Assembly: GCF_030463535.1 (NCBI RefSeq)
Contig: NC_132880.1
Coordinates: forward strand, 39,685,842-39,749,841
Reading direction: 5' to 3'
DNA length: 64,000 nt
From: Salminus brasiliensis
Lineage: Eukaryota > Chordata > Actinopteri > Characiformes > Bryconidae
Within the stretch, counting starts at the first letter, position 1, and every line of letters begins with the position of its first letter. Below the pieces are notes generated by a model. The model was not told where the DNA came from, did not search any database, and saw only the letters and a list, made by a program, of their open reading frames with translations. Below, piece after piece: positions 11,070 through 26,000 of the stretch. The translations under genes and the position numbers were made by a program.

Positions 11070-14000
11070 CCCCTCTCTCTCTGTGTCCCTCTCCCTCTCT
11101 GTTTCTCCGTTTCTCCTCTCCACCCCTATTTCATCACACAGCGGTCAGTACACATGCATGAAATTATTCTTTAGTAGTGCAACAGAAATCCTTACCTTTT
11201 TGTATGCTTCCAAAGTGGACGATATTCGGTGAAAAGATCCTTGCCAATCTGACCAATCTCAAATACACCACAGCAGTTCATGTTATTAAAACATTTCTGC
11301 AGTGCTACATTTTTTTCCTCTTTTCCTGTCAGGGAGAGGACTGAAGCCCTATTGGCCAAGGTGAATGTCAGTGAAATCAGAAACCACCCACTTCTGCTGG
11401 GCACACCGTTTGGGCACAATGGGCCTTTTTAGATGGCCCTCTGAAGGGGAGGCCTTAACACAGAATCAACACGGCCCTGGAATTCCTTTAACGTAGTACG
11501 AAACTGTTGTGCAGCACTGCTTCCAACAGAGGGCTGCACTTTAAAGTCCCATTGCCAGTGTCTCGTGTTTGAGATTGAGGCAGATTGTTCACCTGAATAT
11601 CATGATTTTGCTGTTTATCAGCAGAGAAGTTGAACTTAACTTCCGATTACATCTCTTAAATGAGTCTGAATGAGCCTGTACACTCATTTAAGCATCTTTG
11701 CTTGAGTCTGTCACATGATGTGTAATCTGTGACATCTGATCACATGACTAATCCAATGCAGTTTTGTTCTAACCTGCAGTACCAGAGCATGTAAAGGTTA
11801 TTGTGGAGCTTAACACCTACTATGCATGTGTGAGATAAATAAAGAAAAGCAAAAGGATAACTGGCATAGCTTTACATGCTAAATGACATGGAAAGAACAT
11901 GGAAAGATGGAATAAATAAATGCTACATTTATTTATCTTCCTTTCTATCTAGGAATATCTGAAGGTGAGCATTATTTCTTATGTTCATGGTGGTGGTTGA
12001 AGCGTGGCATGTGTGAACATGAGGCTTAATGTAGTCCATGGTTTACGCTGATGCATCACTGGCCCACCCTGAGCCCTGAACCCTACTCAAGCTCATTTGT
12101 AAACAGATTTTTGCTGCATCCCCAGTTAAAGCATCTCACGCTAGTTTTGGGATATGAGAGCATGCAGGCATGATTACGAATATTATACTGGATTAGGAAA
12201 TAGATTTGGCTTTTCCAGGATTGTGATTGTCATTTTTCATATTTAGGGCCCCAAGGGACCCAAAGGACCTCGAGGTGACAGGGTAAGTACATTAGAAGCT
12301 ATAATTCCTCAGGATCTCCAGCAGTTGATTATTGTAGACAAGGTCAAAGGACAACCACTTGACCTAGTAACCCCAGAGAAACCACACCCTTTTTAACCCC
12401 TAAACGGCAAGGGTCTGTATGTAGGCCCACACTTTAGCTGGTTAGTCTCATATCCACACAATGGACATATCAGTTGCATTGCAGTTACAAAACCATTTAT
12501 AGCAGTTACAGAATAATTAATAACTGAATAATAAGGTTGTAATGAGGGGTAAATACAGGAAATGTATAATAACTAAGAAAAGAAACAAGAACACATCCAT
12601 GTTCATATATATGTATCACTCACAGTGACAGTCTTTTGGTTATTATACTTTACGTGATTCCATGTTTATTCTATTTAACTTCATTATTAAGTCTATTTTT
12701 TTTCTACCTCACTTTTATACAGTATTATTATTGTAAAAGGGCCTTTAAGGAATTACAGGCTAGCCATTTTTGGTACTGTGGTTTAAGCAACAGAATAGTG
12801 AATAATGTTTTCTAGTAGTAAAATCAGAGCTGGTTCTAGCTACAGTTAGACTGGATCTAGATTTGACATATAACGTTTTAACTAAATCTTGTTCTCTATC
12901 AGGGTCCTAAAGGACCAGATGGTAAACCCGGCAAACCTGGACTTCCTGGGCCTCCTGGCCCCCCTGGCCCTCCTGGTCTTGGTGGAGTAAGTACATATTT
13001 GATTCTTATCTCCTTTGCCTTGTGAACTTGCAGACAGTTTGTGGCAAAAGCCAGAATCTGCAAATTGTAAGTAAGTGTAAAAGTGTAAGTAAGGTTTGCA
13101 CTGGAATACACTAAACCATTGTAGGCACAATGGCACCTTATTCATGGTGGGGGGCCTTAAGGGCTGGTTGGGAGTGATTCTCTATTGTTAATGTTTTTGT
13201 TGTTGTTGTTCCACTGACCTATAGCTTATGCACAGGGTGTATAGCTTTTGGTTCACATCACATGACCCCTCCCTACCCCAATGACCTTTTGAACTGTAAT
13301 GGCCTCTGATGTTGTAATTTAACTGTAAAGTAGTTGTGCTTTTAATACAACAGAACATTACATATGATTTGTATGATTTTATTTATTTATTTTGAGATAG
13401 CTGTAGGTATGAACACCCATATAATTGACATCACATGAACCTGATGGCATATTCAAATAATTAGGCATAGTAATAATCTGTATTTGGATAAGAAGCTAAA
13501 ACATGTCATTTTCTTTGCCTTTGAACAGAACTTTGCTGCTCAGTATGACGCTAAAGGCCCCGAGCCTGGCCCTGGACCTATGGTGAGTAGCTGTAGTTGG
13601 GTAATGGAACAGAACATGCTAATCACAGTCAGCCTCAGTTACTCTCAGCTTTCAGAATGACCCACAGCAGTGACTGTGCATATGCTATACAGGCAATCAC
13701 ACTGAATTAACATGATCGTATCTTTGTCTTTATCTTTTATTCAATCTTTGTAAAACATTCTTTGTTCTTCTTTGAAGGGTCTGATGGGAGCCAGAGGCCC
13801 TGCTGGACCCCCTGGTTCTCCTGTAAGTGGCATTTTCAGGGATTTCCAATGTGGATGCATGAATATGGCATCCTAAAGCTGATATCTTTGTATCTGATGC
13901 AGATATCTATACATTTTAATGCTGTTGTCAATATATATACATATATAGATAATTTACCATTTACCAAAATTCCTATCTCTATTCTTCTCTTCTATTAATC

Positions 14001-17000
14001 AAATAAATGTATTAAATATCAAATATCAGCTTGATGGCTAATGATGAAATATGTTAATTGCTCCAATGCTGTTCATATTCATAAACAATTATTTTCAGAT
14101 ACAGGTTTTTGCAAAATGTCTGATGGCCAATGTTATGTTTTGGCTTGTTGCATAGGGACCCCAAGGACTCCAAGGACATGCTGGCGAGCCCGGAGAGCCT
14201 GGACAGGCTGTAAGAATACCTTACATTCATTTTAATATTAACAGACACAGACCTGACTTCACCTAATTTCTTTCAAAAGTGTAACGCTGATCAAGTTAAC
14301 CAATGCGCAGTAGCACTGATTGATAGTTGATTGATGTTAGCATGTTGTGATCAAGATACAGTTCTGTCCAAAAGTCTTAGGCCACCAAAAATTGTTTGAT
14401 ACTACATCTTTCTTTGACTTTTAATAGGGTGGAGTTGGCCCACGTGGACCCCCTGGACCTCCTGGCAAGTCTGGTGAAGATGTAAGTAAAATGCTTTGCT
14501 TTCATTTGAACGCCATAGATTTGGATTTGATCAATATGTGGGTTGCTAGCAAATCACTGTGAGCCACATAATGGAGAAACAGATCTGACAGCATGTAATT
14601 TCCGTGCAGGGTAACAATGGCAGACCTGGCAAGCCCGGAGACAGAGGACCTGCAGGTGCTCAGGTAAGCCAACCTTAAAACATGGCGGTGGAAAGGCCCT
14701 TGTGGTTTGTTCATATCAGAACTATAAACACACCTGTTTAATTCATTTATAAGTGATTACTTGGACCAGATATTTCTTTGACCTGCTGCAGGTTATCTGC
14801 TTATTGTTTCCTCATTATAAACACTGCACTGGTTCATAACATGTCATGTCAACCTTCAAAAGTCTTGTTGAAGAAAATGAGAGATGCAGTAGACAATATA
14901 CAAAGAGACAATGGATGAAAAGGAACAACACATATAAAACACCTTGTAACCTTCACTTGTCCTCTTTTCTGTCTCTTCTACAGGGTGCTCGTGGTTTCCC
15001 AGGAACTCCTGGACTTCCTGGCATGAAGGGACACAGAGTAAGTAGCTGATCCAGCATGTGATTGAAAACACGATGATCTGTAGTATAATACTGCACATTG
15101 TACTGTTTCAGGGCACAAAAGCTTGATGTTCGGAACATATTAGCAAGTACAAATTAACTAGCAGGAGTATCTAAGACATAATTCAGAAATCAACAACCGA
15201 ATGAAACCAGATTAAAATGAAAGTGAAAGCTTGACCAAAAGAAAGAAGAAGATGGTTCTCCTCAGTAATTAATTTTTCTCTGTATCACAGGGCTACAATG
15301 GTCTTGATGGACGTAAAGGAGAGCCTGGTGCAGCTGGCGCTAAGGTAAAATCAGCAACCAGCAGAAGTTTGCTTGTGTCACTGTATAAGCATCATATTTC
15401 ACTTGATTATTCAACATACAGGCCTGAACTTTCCTTTGTCTTTTTCTTATTTAGGGCGAGAATGGTGCTCATGGTGCTAATGGAACCCCTGGACAAAGAG
15501 TAGGTTTCCATAGAAACATCATCTTATCATCTTATCTTAACATCTTATCAAGTCAAGCTCCATCGTGACTTGAGGCTGAGTTCCAAATTGTTCTCACGAT
15601 CTTTGTCTGTGAATGTGTACCATTTTAGGGTGGCCGTGGTCTGCCTGGTGAGAGAGGTCGTGTTGGTCCTTCTGGTCCAGCTGGTGCTCGTGGTGCTGAT
15701 GGTAACACTGGTCCTGCTGGCCCTGCTGTGAGTATCTGACGTTTGAATTTTTTGTCTCCTGGATAAAGCTTCAACGTCTGATCTAATGATGTGTCCTGTG
15801 TGTGACCTTTCTTACCAGGGTCCTCTTGGAGCTGCTGGCCCTCCAGGTTTCCCTGGTGCCCCTGGACCTAAAGTAAGTCAACCTGAGGAAGACGTTTGGT
15901 CCTTAAAGTCCACCTTAAACATTCACTATGTGTACAACAGCTGCCAGGACCTATCATTGTTTTACTTTTTATATTGTCTCAGGCTGTATAACTGCAAATG
16001 AAAGGCCTAGCCTTGGCCTAGCTAAACTAATGTCTATGATATCTACTGTGGATTAAGCAGATTATTTATAATAAGAATGAACCGAATTTATTACATAAAC
16101 CTAATCATTCATTTAAAACCACTATTTTCCACTGTCTCAAAAATGAACTCCACTGCCCCCATGACACAATCCCCCCTTACCACCTTAACTGTGTCACTGA
16201 TTGTGCCTGCTAATGGGTCCTCATCATCCGCACTCTTCTTCAACAGGGAGAGATTGGAGGTGCTGGTCCCACTGGCCCCTCTGGACCTCAGGGACAGAGA
16301 GGAGAGCCTGGACCCAATGGTGCTGTTGGCCCCGTTGGTCCTGCTGTAAGTATACTCATTAGTTGGCTTTTGATTAACCCCCTCTTATAACAGCATTCCA
16401 CTGACTCACTCTGGTTGCCTCTCTTTAGGGAAACCCTGGTGCCAATGGATTGAACGGAGCTAAGGGAGCCGCTGTAAGTATTCATCACAAAACATGAGTT
16501 CAGAATTAGCTGGAAGGAACTCACATAACTGAACCTGCTGAAGGTTTGATAGAGGCCACACAGCATACAGTACAGACGCATGTGAGCAGGTGTATCGCTG
16601 CTGAAAGTCAGTCCTGACCCTGATTGAAATGCATCTCAAAGGTTGTTTCAAACAATGTGGTTAAAATGAGGATTTACGTATACTACGATTTTACACTTTC
16701 ATCTCCAGTGCACTTCATTTCAATTAACGTCTTACGGAAGCAGCCATTTGATGCTTTTATAAATTGTAATTGTGCAGATTAGAAATTATTTTAATTATCC
16801 AGTTCTACTGGCTGTCTAGCTGTTTGTATCAGGAGGCATATAAAAATGGCCTCTGCTGGGCCAGTATCAAGAGACATTTTAGGAAAGGTAGCCATAATTA
16901 TAACAAAGCTTTTATTAGAATCATGACCAACTTTCCTCAAACTTAAAAATTGTAGTATTAAGATTAGTGTTCTAGTCACAATACTAGAATTACCACAGGA

Positions 17001-20000
17001 ATTTTACAACAACAGGATCTCTTGTTGTAAATAAAATACTGAAAACATTAGACATAATTATTGGAAACAGCAGTAGATTATTAACAAGCAACAAGACTTA
17101 AAATGACTAAATAAAAATTCAGGTTGGTGTACACTTCAGAAACATCTGCTGGCCCAACAATATAACCTTTTTCACATTGGTGAGGCCTAGGAGAGTCATA
17201 CAATTACAAGCCACATGCCATAATTCTCTCCCTCACATGATATTTATTGTATCAGTACTGTGGGAAATTAGTATTTGTATTATTTAAATATATATTGATG
17301 TTTCTGACACCACTATTTGGGATGCTGCACATAGTAATGGTACATCATGGGTTCATTAAAAATAGCAATAACATAAAATTATTATGTACATCAACACAAT
17401 CAGAATTTTCAAAACTACTGTATTAATTACAAAATACTTACTTACTTACTTACTTACTGATGTACTCATCTGTCTGACGTCTCTTATAGGGTACCCCTGG
17501 AGTTGCTGGTGCCCCTGGTTTCCCTGGCCCTAGAGGAGGCCCTGGCCCCCAGGGACCTACTGGACCTTCTGGCCCCAGAGGCCTTGCTGTGAGTTCCATT
17601 TTACCAGCCTTTTACCAGTTTTAACACACAGACACCTGCTAAAACCTGACAGTGAGCTTAGAGTAAGCATATATATTCAGCAACAGCAGCCTTATTTACA
17701 TTCTATGTCCTGCATTCAAATACTCAAGTACTGATTTTTTATTTCTTTTTATTGCATCTACAAATAGGGTGACCCTGGTCCCATTGGAGTGAAGGGAGAT
17801 TCCGGTGTCAAGGGAGAGCCTGTAAGTACAACAGTACAGCCACATGTAAACAAATGAGAGTGCTTCATCTCTGTGCACATACACATCTTTCTCCATCTGC
17901 ACATATGTCCTGCTTCTTTGACCTCTCTGCTCTTGTTGTGTGCAGGGTAGCTCTGGTCCTCAAGGTCCCCCTGGTCCTGCTGGTGAGGAGGGTAAGAGAG
18001 GATCAACTGGCGAGCAGGGAGCTACCGGACCTGCTGGCCTGCGTGGAGCTAGAGTAAGTAGTGTTTGATTGTTTGTTTGGTTTTTTGGACATTTGGTAGG
18101 ATGGAATTAGTGTTTTTAATAATGTGAAAATTATGTATTTATAAGTGTACACTAACATGATTCTAATGTGATTCTAGAACTCCAGAGCTTTGTAGGTTTC
18201 AAATAACGTATAGAAGCTGTAAAAAAAGTAAACATTTTAGATGTTCCCAGAATAATGAACAGTGTTGTATAGCAAATGCTAATAAGCTGTAAAACACTGA
18301 GAATTAAGTTACACTCTCAGAAAAAGGTACCAAATTATCACTGGTGCGGTACCCCAGGTATACCTTCAGAACCTGTAGTTGAGGAGCATAACTGTACATT
18401 ACATCTTTGACACTTTCCCACTTTATTTGATAATAACACTTTAGATGCTTAATAGATCCTTAACTTTAACCTACATTCAACAAATTATCCAAAACCTAAA
18501 CCTTACCTAAATTCTTACCCTGATTTTACTACCTTTTTCTATTTACCAGATATTTAACAATTTGGACTTCTATAGATGGTCTATAGAGGGCTAAAGTGTA
18601 CCATCCAAGTGAATGTAGTTGACTTGCATTAAGGTACACAACTGGACCTTAAGACCTTTAGCATTTGAGGGTATATCCAGATGGTCTTTCCTTGTACCTG
18701 TGAAATAAATTTTTCCTGACAGTGTATAATAAAAATTAACATCCAGGAATGGATTATCGCAATGCATTGCCTATCATTACTTATCATTTAATAGCTTTAG
18801 TCTTGTCCAACAGTATCTTCAATTATGTAATAATTTGATCTACGCATGATTTTTATTTAATCTATATTGTTATATTGATATTGTTGGATAAATTGTTAGC
18901 AGCTTAACAGACAATAGTTAAAATCACATGAAGTGATTTCAGTCTTTTTAACAGTTGTGTAAGATGCTTGATAGTAATAGTTACAATTTATACAGTCACA
19001 TACTTTGATTGATGCTTACCTTCACAAGTAGATGTCAATTTCATGTTAAGCTTGCACAGATTCATTAACTCCTGTAACCTTTCCCATATAGGGAGCTGCT
19101 GGAACCCGTGGTCTTCCTGGCCAGGGAGGTAGAGCTGGACCAATGGTAAGATTATGGTGTCATTATACATAACTTTACTCCATCTAATGATAAGCCTGGC
19201 CATAATTAGGGAATGTTAGTAAAATGCTAATCATAATCTAGTAAAACCAGACTGAGGCCACATTAACTTGAGTAGTACTAAAAATCTGATATCATTAAAG
19301 TAGAAATAGAACTGAATAATACAAAATAATATCATAATGTCACTGCTGAAATGTGTGGCAATACTGACCTCTAATCTTTGTCCCCAGGGCATGCCTGGCC
19401 CAAGAGGTGCCACTGGTGCTGCTGGACCTCGTGGACCCCCTGGTGATGCTGGTCGTGCTGGCGAGTCTGGTCTGACTGGAGCCAGAGTAAGTAGAAATCA
19501 CCAGTTTGAGTGTTATTCATATTCAGAATGATTTTGATTGGCCTTATATTAAAATGATCATCAATGAAGAACATTTATAATATAACTGATTGAATGGTCA
19601 GCCAGAAGTTGTTCAAAGGACGATGTATGTTAATTTACCCTCTCCTTACAGGGTCTCCCTGGAAGCCCTGGCAGCGCTGGACCCCCAGGAAAGGAGGGAC
19701 CTGCTGTAAGTGTCTGCCTTTACAATTAATTGATTGCTGATAGAAAAAAACAATATTGAGTAAACAGACACATAATTTTGCATACTACACATACTTATAC
19801 TACACGTACCTACATACTTACACATAGTGCACAGCACCAGTGCAAGGTGCAGTAGACAGTAACAGCAACCTGCATTTACATTGATAACAAGGGAAGACAC
19901 AGTGACATAGTTCTCTTATGTCTCCATCTCCAGGGTCCTTCTGGTCAAGATGGCCGCTCTGGCCCCCCTGGCCCTACTGGACCCAGAGGTCAGCCTGGTA

Positions 20001-23000
20001 ACATTGGATTCCCTGGCCCTAAAGGACCCTCTGTAAGTAGCAACAATATTGTCAGATATCATTCTCATGCATTTTTATTGACAACATTGCAGGAAGTGCT
20101 AATCAGTGACCTATATGACCTATAATGATTGTGATCATCTATCTTAACAAACCAAAAGTGCAACAGTTGTGTCATAGTGTCTGTGCTTATCTGTAGGGCG
20201 AGCCTGGCAAACCCGGAGAGAAGGGACCCGCTGGTCCTGCTGGTCTGAGAGTACGCATCATACAATTTTCTATGCCTTATATATGATATCAATATTAATT
20301 GATTTACATCTAAATGTGATTGTCCACCTACTAAGTTGACTTATTTTCCTTTGTAGGGTCCCCCTGGCCCTGATGGCAACAATGGCCCTGCTGGCCCTGT
20401 TGGACTTGTTGTAAGTAGACTGACAGAAACAAGCCATCAAAGTGTCAGAAGCCCATTTGTTTGATGTGAGATTTGTGATGGTAATGGTGATTTGTCTGTT
20501 ATGTGCAGGGTGCCTCTGGTGAGAAAGGAGAGCAGGGACCCTCTGGTGCTCCTGGTTTCCAGGTCAGTCTCCCATTTGCACTCATTCATTCTCTTTCACC
20601 CTGTCTCAGCATTTGTAGCAACACTGGCATTAATGCAGATTTACACTGGAACTACAAATGGCTTAAATATAACTTCTACATCTACAATAAATCTACATTA
20701 TCTACAATGAAAATGCTAGTCAGAAAATATTCTTTGTAATGAAATGAGTCATTGTCTTAACTTTTCCTTCCTCCTCACAGGGTCTTCCTGGACCTGCTGG
20801 ACCTGTCGGTGAAGCTGGAAAGCCTGGAGATAGAGTGAGTTCTTCTTATAATGGCAGTCATGAACCATAAATATTCCTGATTCTCCTACTTACAAATATA
20901 GATTATGCATATTCTGCATGATACAACATATAATACATTCAGAATTTAGCACATACAGAAGAGACACAGTACATAAGGAGAATCTTGAAGGGTTTTAAAT
21001 GTGTACCACGTTAGCCCAGAGCTTAAATGCTATGACAAGATCCGCTGTACATGGTTTTAGAATTAAATCCTTCATTGATAACAATTCATATTTTAATGAT
21101 AAAAAGATATGATAACAGTTCTGCCTTATAACAATACAGGCAAGCGTTCTCAACCATTTACCAATCTGCATATCTCCTAATAGGGTATCCCCGGAGACCA
21201 AGGTGTTGCTGGACCTGCTGGTGTGAAGGTATCTTGCCTTTTTCTGGCCATTAATATACTTTAACTTATATTTGTGCAAATTCAAGGGCAGTTTATGACC
21301 ATCTTCTCCTTTTTTATTTCTGTCTAGGGAGAGCGTGGTACCCCTGGACCTGCTGGTGCTTCTGGAGCCCAGGGACCTATTGGTTCTAGGGGACCTGCTG
21401 GTACTCCTGGTCCTGATGGAAGCAAGGTAGTGCATCCTCTGTTATACTGCTTTTAGTAATAATACATGGAAACCTTCTTTATTATGATCCATTGAACAGC
21501 ATGCTTATTATACATGCAGTTTGTATGCAACATTTTAGTGTTGAAGGATGCTATACTGCTTCACTGTTGGTTCACAGGTATGTTGAAACCACCACAATTG
21601 TCCTGACAAAGTCTTTAATGTTTCTTCTCAGGGTGAGCCTGGTGCTGTTGGAGCTGCTGGTGCCCCAGGACACCAGGGTGCTTCTGGTATGCCTGGTGAG
21701 CGTGGTGCTGCTGGTACTCCAGGACCTAAGGGCGAGAAGGTCAGTTCTGAAGATCCAAGCCATCCATCCACTTTTTATTGCACCTTGCATTTTCTGGATA
21801 TTGCCTCAACTGGCAGTTTTGGTGTCTATTCTTATGGTTCATAATCTAAAGAGACTTTTTCTTTCATCTACACAAATAGGGTGAGGCTGGATACAGAGGC
21901 TTGGAGGGCAATGCTGGAAGAGATGGTGCCCGTGTAAGTTCCAAGCTAAGCTTCTTTGAAGAAGTATCACAAGATTTATTCAGTATTTCTGTTCAAGTAA
22001 CACATTCACATACTTAAGATGCATTTTTGGTTGTTCACCAGGGTGCTCCTGGACCCAGCGGACCTCCTGGACCTGCTGGTGCCAATGGTGACAAGGTAAA
22101 GAATAGTCTCAGCTTCTGTACTTTACAGTTCAACAAAGGCATGACTGAAATCTTCCAACATCAAGAGGAGGGGATTTTAACCTAGTAATAACAGTATTTA
22201 TAAAAAAAAGTACACACCCATTTTCTGTAGTACTACACACTGTGTAGTTTAAAGGCTGTTGGCTGCACTTTTCAGCATTTTAGCTGTACTCACTTTCCGG
22301 ATGCTAAAAACACAGCTGATCAATGTTGTGTGTCATAGCTAGGTACCTTCCAGTTGGGAATGTTGTGGTAATATTGATGCATGGAATAAAAGAGCCTGTA
22401 GCTAGCCACTTATCCATGTTTATAGACCATCACTGAAGCCCTGCCTTCAGAAAAATCCCTGCCGCAATTAACCAAATGATTAGAGTATACGAGCTAACCA
22501 CCTCAAACCTAGGATGAAGCTAAAGTTCGTATTCATCATTTTCACATTTTAATTTTATTTAATCTTTTTCATTTAAAAGTTGCAGCTGTAACATAAATGT
22601 TCCAATTAAGGTGGAAAGCCTTCAAGGTCTTAACAGAGAAAGGCATATTTTTATTTTTAAGGCATAGTCACACTCCTGCAGTTGAATGCTGAGAATGTTA
22701 AAGCTTACCCTAAATCCTTGGCATACCTGGCACAAATTGCCTTCCTGGTGGATTGTACCTGCCGTGTGGAACATCAAAACTACTCTGGGAACATGAAAGC
22801 TATATTTATAATGACTTTACGAAGAAAGCAAGACAATCAAGAGAAGATCAAGACCGATCTCTAAGAATTCAGTGAATTGATACTGTAGACATAGAGTGTG
22901 TGTATTAACTCACCATCGCCCTCTGCTGGAAAGGCACAACAAAGCACTGGAGGAACCATGTTGTGGAATAGAGCACTAAAGATGAAGACAACTACAACCA

Positions 23001-26000
23001 AAGTTAAAATATCACACATCTGGGATATCACATTAAACTACAACCTTAACCTACAGAATTCATCAGTGGAAATATTGCATGCTTCCTAATGCAGACTCCA
23101 GTCCCATGCAATGCACTTGATAAGCAGACCTGAAGAAACACTAAACACACCTATAAAAGATAGCTAGTCTGAGGCAAATTTATCAAAAGCCTATTCATGT
23201 CATTTTTTATGTGAACAAAAATCCCTAATGCTGTTCAGACTGATAACGGCCTAGTTGGGGGGATATTCTGATAAAAATGAACATTTTTAAGTGCTCTGCT
23301 AAGTCCAGTGATTGCTTCACAGTGGTCCTCCATATCAGACATTGTACATTACTCAAGTTTCCTTTCCACCCTTTTCTGCATGGGTGGGGAAATACAGTAC
23401 ACCTGGAAGCCTTAAAGCAGCATTGTGCGAGAATTGGTATTTCTTGCTCATTGGCTCCCCCTACAGTCGGGAAGAGTAATTTACACTTTTGGCAACCCCT
23501 AAAGGACACACTTTACACATACATTTCTGGACAACCCGAGAGATACAGAACCCTCACTAAAAGGGAAGAAGCATGTGGACTGAGGCGGTAGTGTAATATT
23601 ACAGGATTTTATACAAATATGACATGTTATGTAGCTTTGTGCAGTTCTCACAAGCGTTGTCCTACCCACTTCTTCAAACATTACCACGTCCTCCTTTCCT
23701 GACCCTCTTTCACTTTGAATAACTCTACTAATCTTGAATTATTTTTATACTGTTACAGGATATTTGAGTTGTGTTCTTTCCACCTATTTTAATCTAGTTT
23801 TAAAATTTATTCATGTACCCTAAAATATTGAACTTGTTATCTTCCAGGGTGAGACTGGCTCCTTCGGTCCTCCTGGCCCTGCCGGAGCCCGTGGTTCTCC
23901 TGTAAGCTTTATTTCTCTACTTTAAGCTGTTACAAATATTAAGAAAACACATTTTTCTAAAGATTAAAGCAACTCATGTATAAATATTCATTCATTTTCC
24001 TTGTTATGTTATTAATTCTACTACAATCTTATTCATCTCATTTCAGGGAGAGCGTGGTGAGTCTGGCCCAGCTGGACCTCCCGGATTTGCTGGACCCCCT
24101 GTAAGTGCACATGCATCTCTGTTCCTTTCTTGGTGTTCTTATTTTCAGCAGGACATAGACTGATATGGTTTCTATGTCTTTTGTAGGGTGCTGATGGCCA
24201 GACTGGAGCTAGAGGCGAGAAGGGTCCTGGTGGTGCTAAGGGTGATGTTGGACCTTCTGGCCCTGCCGGCCCTGCTGGTAACACCGGACCTCTCGTAAGT
24301 AAAAATAAATAAATAAATAAAACTTTCTGAACTGCAGATTGAATCTTTAATAGCTTATAAAAATAACCCTTACTTATCATTTATATTTACACACAAACAC
24401 ACACACACTGATAGATAAATAGACAGTAGCAATACAGATATTTGCAAGGTAAACAGACACATATTAGACGCATACTATATACACATTTTATTTGTCTGTG
24501 TATAAACGTCAATAGATTTTACATTAAAATGTAAATAAGAGTAGCAGTAGGCATTGCAATGGCTGCAAAATTGCCTGCAGCATATGAAAAGTTCAGAATT
24601 CTTTTCAGCACAATTTCTGCACTTTTTCACTGCAGTGAAGTACAACAGGTAATAATTTGTATAAATGGCAAGAGGCCTTTTTATGGCTGTAAAGCAACTG
24701 CAAGCAATAGGTGCAACTAGCTTAAAATGGTAGCTTAGCTTTAAATCATTCATTTCTCTTTTGAGGTGATCAGCACCTCAATTACAAAAGGTGACAATGA
24801 GGAGTTTTCCTATAACCTGTTTTGAATTGTTTTGTGTTTAAAAGGGCCCTTCTGGTCCTGCTGGCCCCCCTGGTGCTCGTGGTGACAGCGGCCCCCCTGT
24901 AAGTTGATTCAGTAATCATTATGAGACTATTCATGAAATTCTAAAGGTTCTGGTTTCTTGGATACATTGCTAATGTGCAACATTTTATCGTCATCTATAT
25001 GCCAGGGTTTGACTGGTTTCCCTGGTGCTGCTGGCAGAGTTGGACCTGCTGGACCTGCTGTGAGTGTTCTAATTCTAATGCCTACTGAAGCTTCCAGCAT
25101 TGAGTGCAATATCATAGGCTTGAACTCAGCTTGAGCACATGCTTTTCTAATCACAGGATGGATTCTCTGTGGACTAAAAAGTCTTGCATTTTCCCAATCT
25201 GTAGGGTATTGTTGGACCACCTGGTCCCACTGGTGCTGCTGGAAAAGATGGACCTCGTGGTCTCCGTGGTGACGTTGGACCTGCTGGACCACAGGGAGAG
25301 AATGGCCTGATTGGACCTCCTGGCCCATCTGGTGAGAAGGGATCTCCTGGAGAGTCTGGCCCCATGGTACGTTGATATGACCATTCATAGGCTGTCCCAA
25401 TGCATACCTTAACAAACTGAAATCAACAATTAAGGCAACACCTTTATGTTCTAATCACAGGGACCACCTGGAATTGCTGGACCTCAGGGTCAGCTTGGAT
25501 CTCAGGGATTCAACGGTCTTCCCGGCTCCAGAGGTGAACGTGGTCTTCCTGGTGGTGCCGGTTCTGTTGTAAGTGTCGAAACCACATTCTGATCAACTCT
25601 GGTCAGTTTGACTGTGCTATAATTTTGTTAGTTTCATAGTGAACAGTGCAGATGTGCTGCAAGATAGCTTATACACTGAATGCCCTCATGCTGGTGGTTA
25701 ACTTGGAAGGTGATGTGTTTCCCAGGGTGAGCCTGGCAGAGTCGGTCCTTTTGGTGCTCCTGGCCCCCGTGGTCCCCCTGGTAACAATGGTATGCCTGGT
25801 ATGACTGGTCCTCAGGGAGAGGCTGGACGTGAGGTAAGCTGTGCAGACATTTGAAACAGGGGTTCTGTGATGATGTATTTCAGCATTTCCATGATGTGAA
25901 ACATATGACAAATTACATACTGTAATGACTGTACTGACCTTTAACATTTTAGGTACTGTCCAACTCCCAATTAAATTAATACTAATTAATGTTCTTTCTA

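Larger units (their letters stand above)
9211..13573 (+). other. col1a2: col1a2 N-terminal exons: signal peptide, N-propeptide, N-telopeptide
   Basis: Exons 9211-9280, 11780-11790, 11953-11964, 12247-12282, 12903-12986 and 13529-13582 (the last crosses into the main helix). The signal peptide ends ATCQ. Exons 2 and 3 are microexons of 11 and 12 bases, placed by splice signals (tgcag/gtaaag and ctag/gtgagc) and because together they restore the frame; the human equivalents are 11 and 15 bases. They add LPEH and EYLK. The short N-propeptide helix is [12 protein letters not shown] plus 28 residues ending GLGG. The N-proteinase site matches human NFAA|QYD, and the telopeptide lysine (QYDAK) is kept. 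Confidence 0.85.

Noticed and set aside
11333-11361. Alternative col1a2 exon 2 after ttcctgtcag
   Set aside because: The acceptor looks strong, but a 28-base exon ending before gtgaat breaks the reading frame into exons 3 and 4. The 11-base exon at 11780 fits frame and family length.
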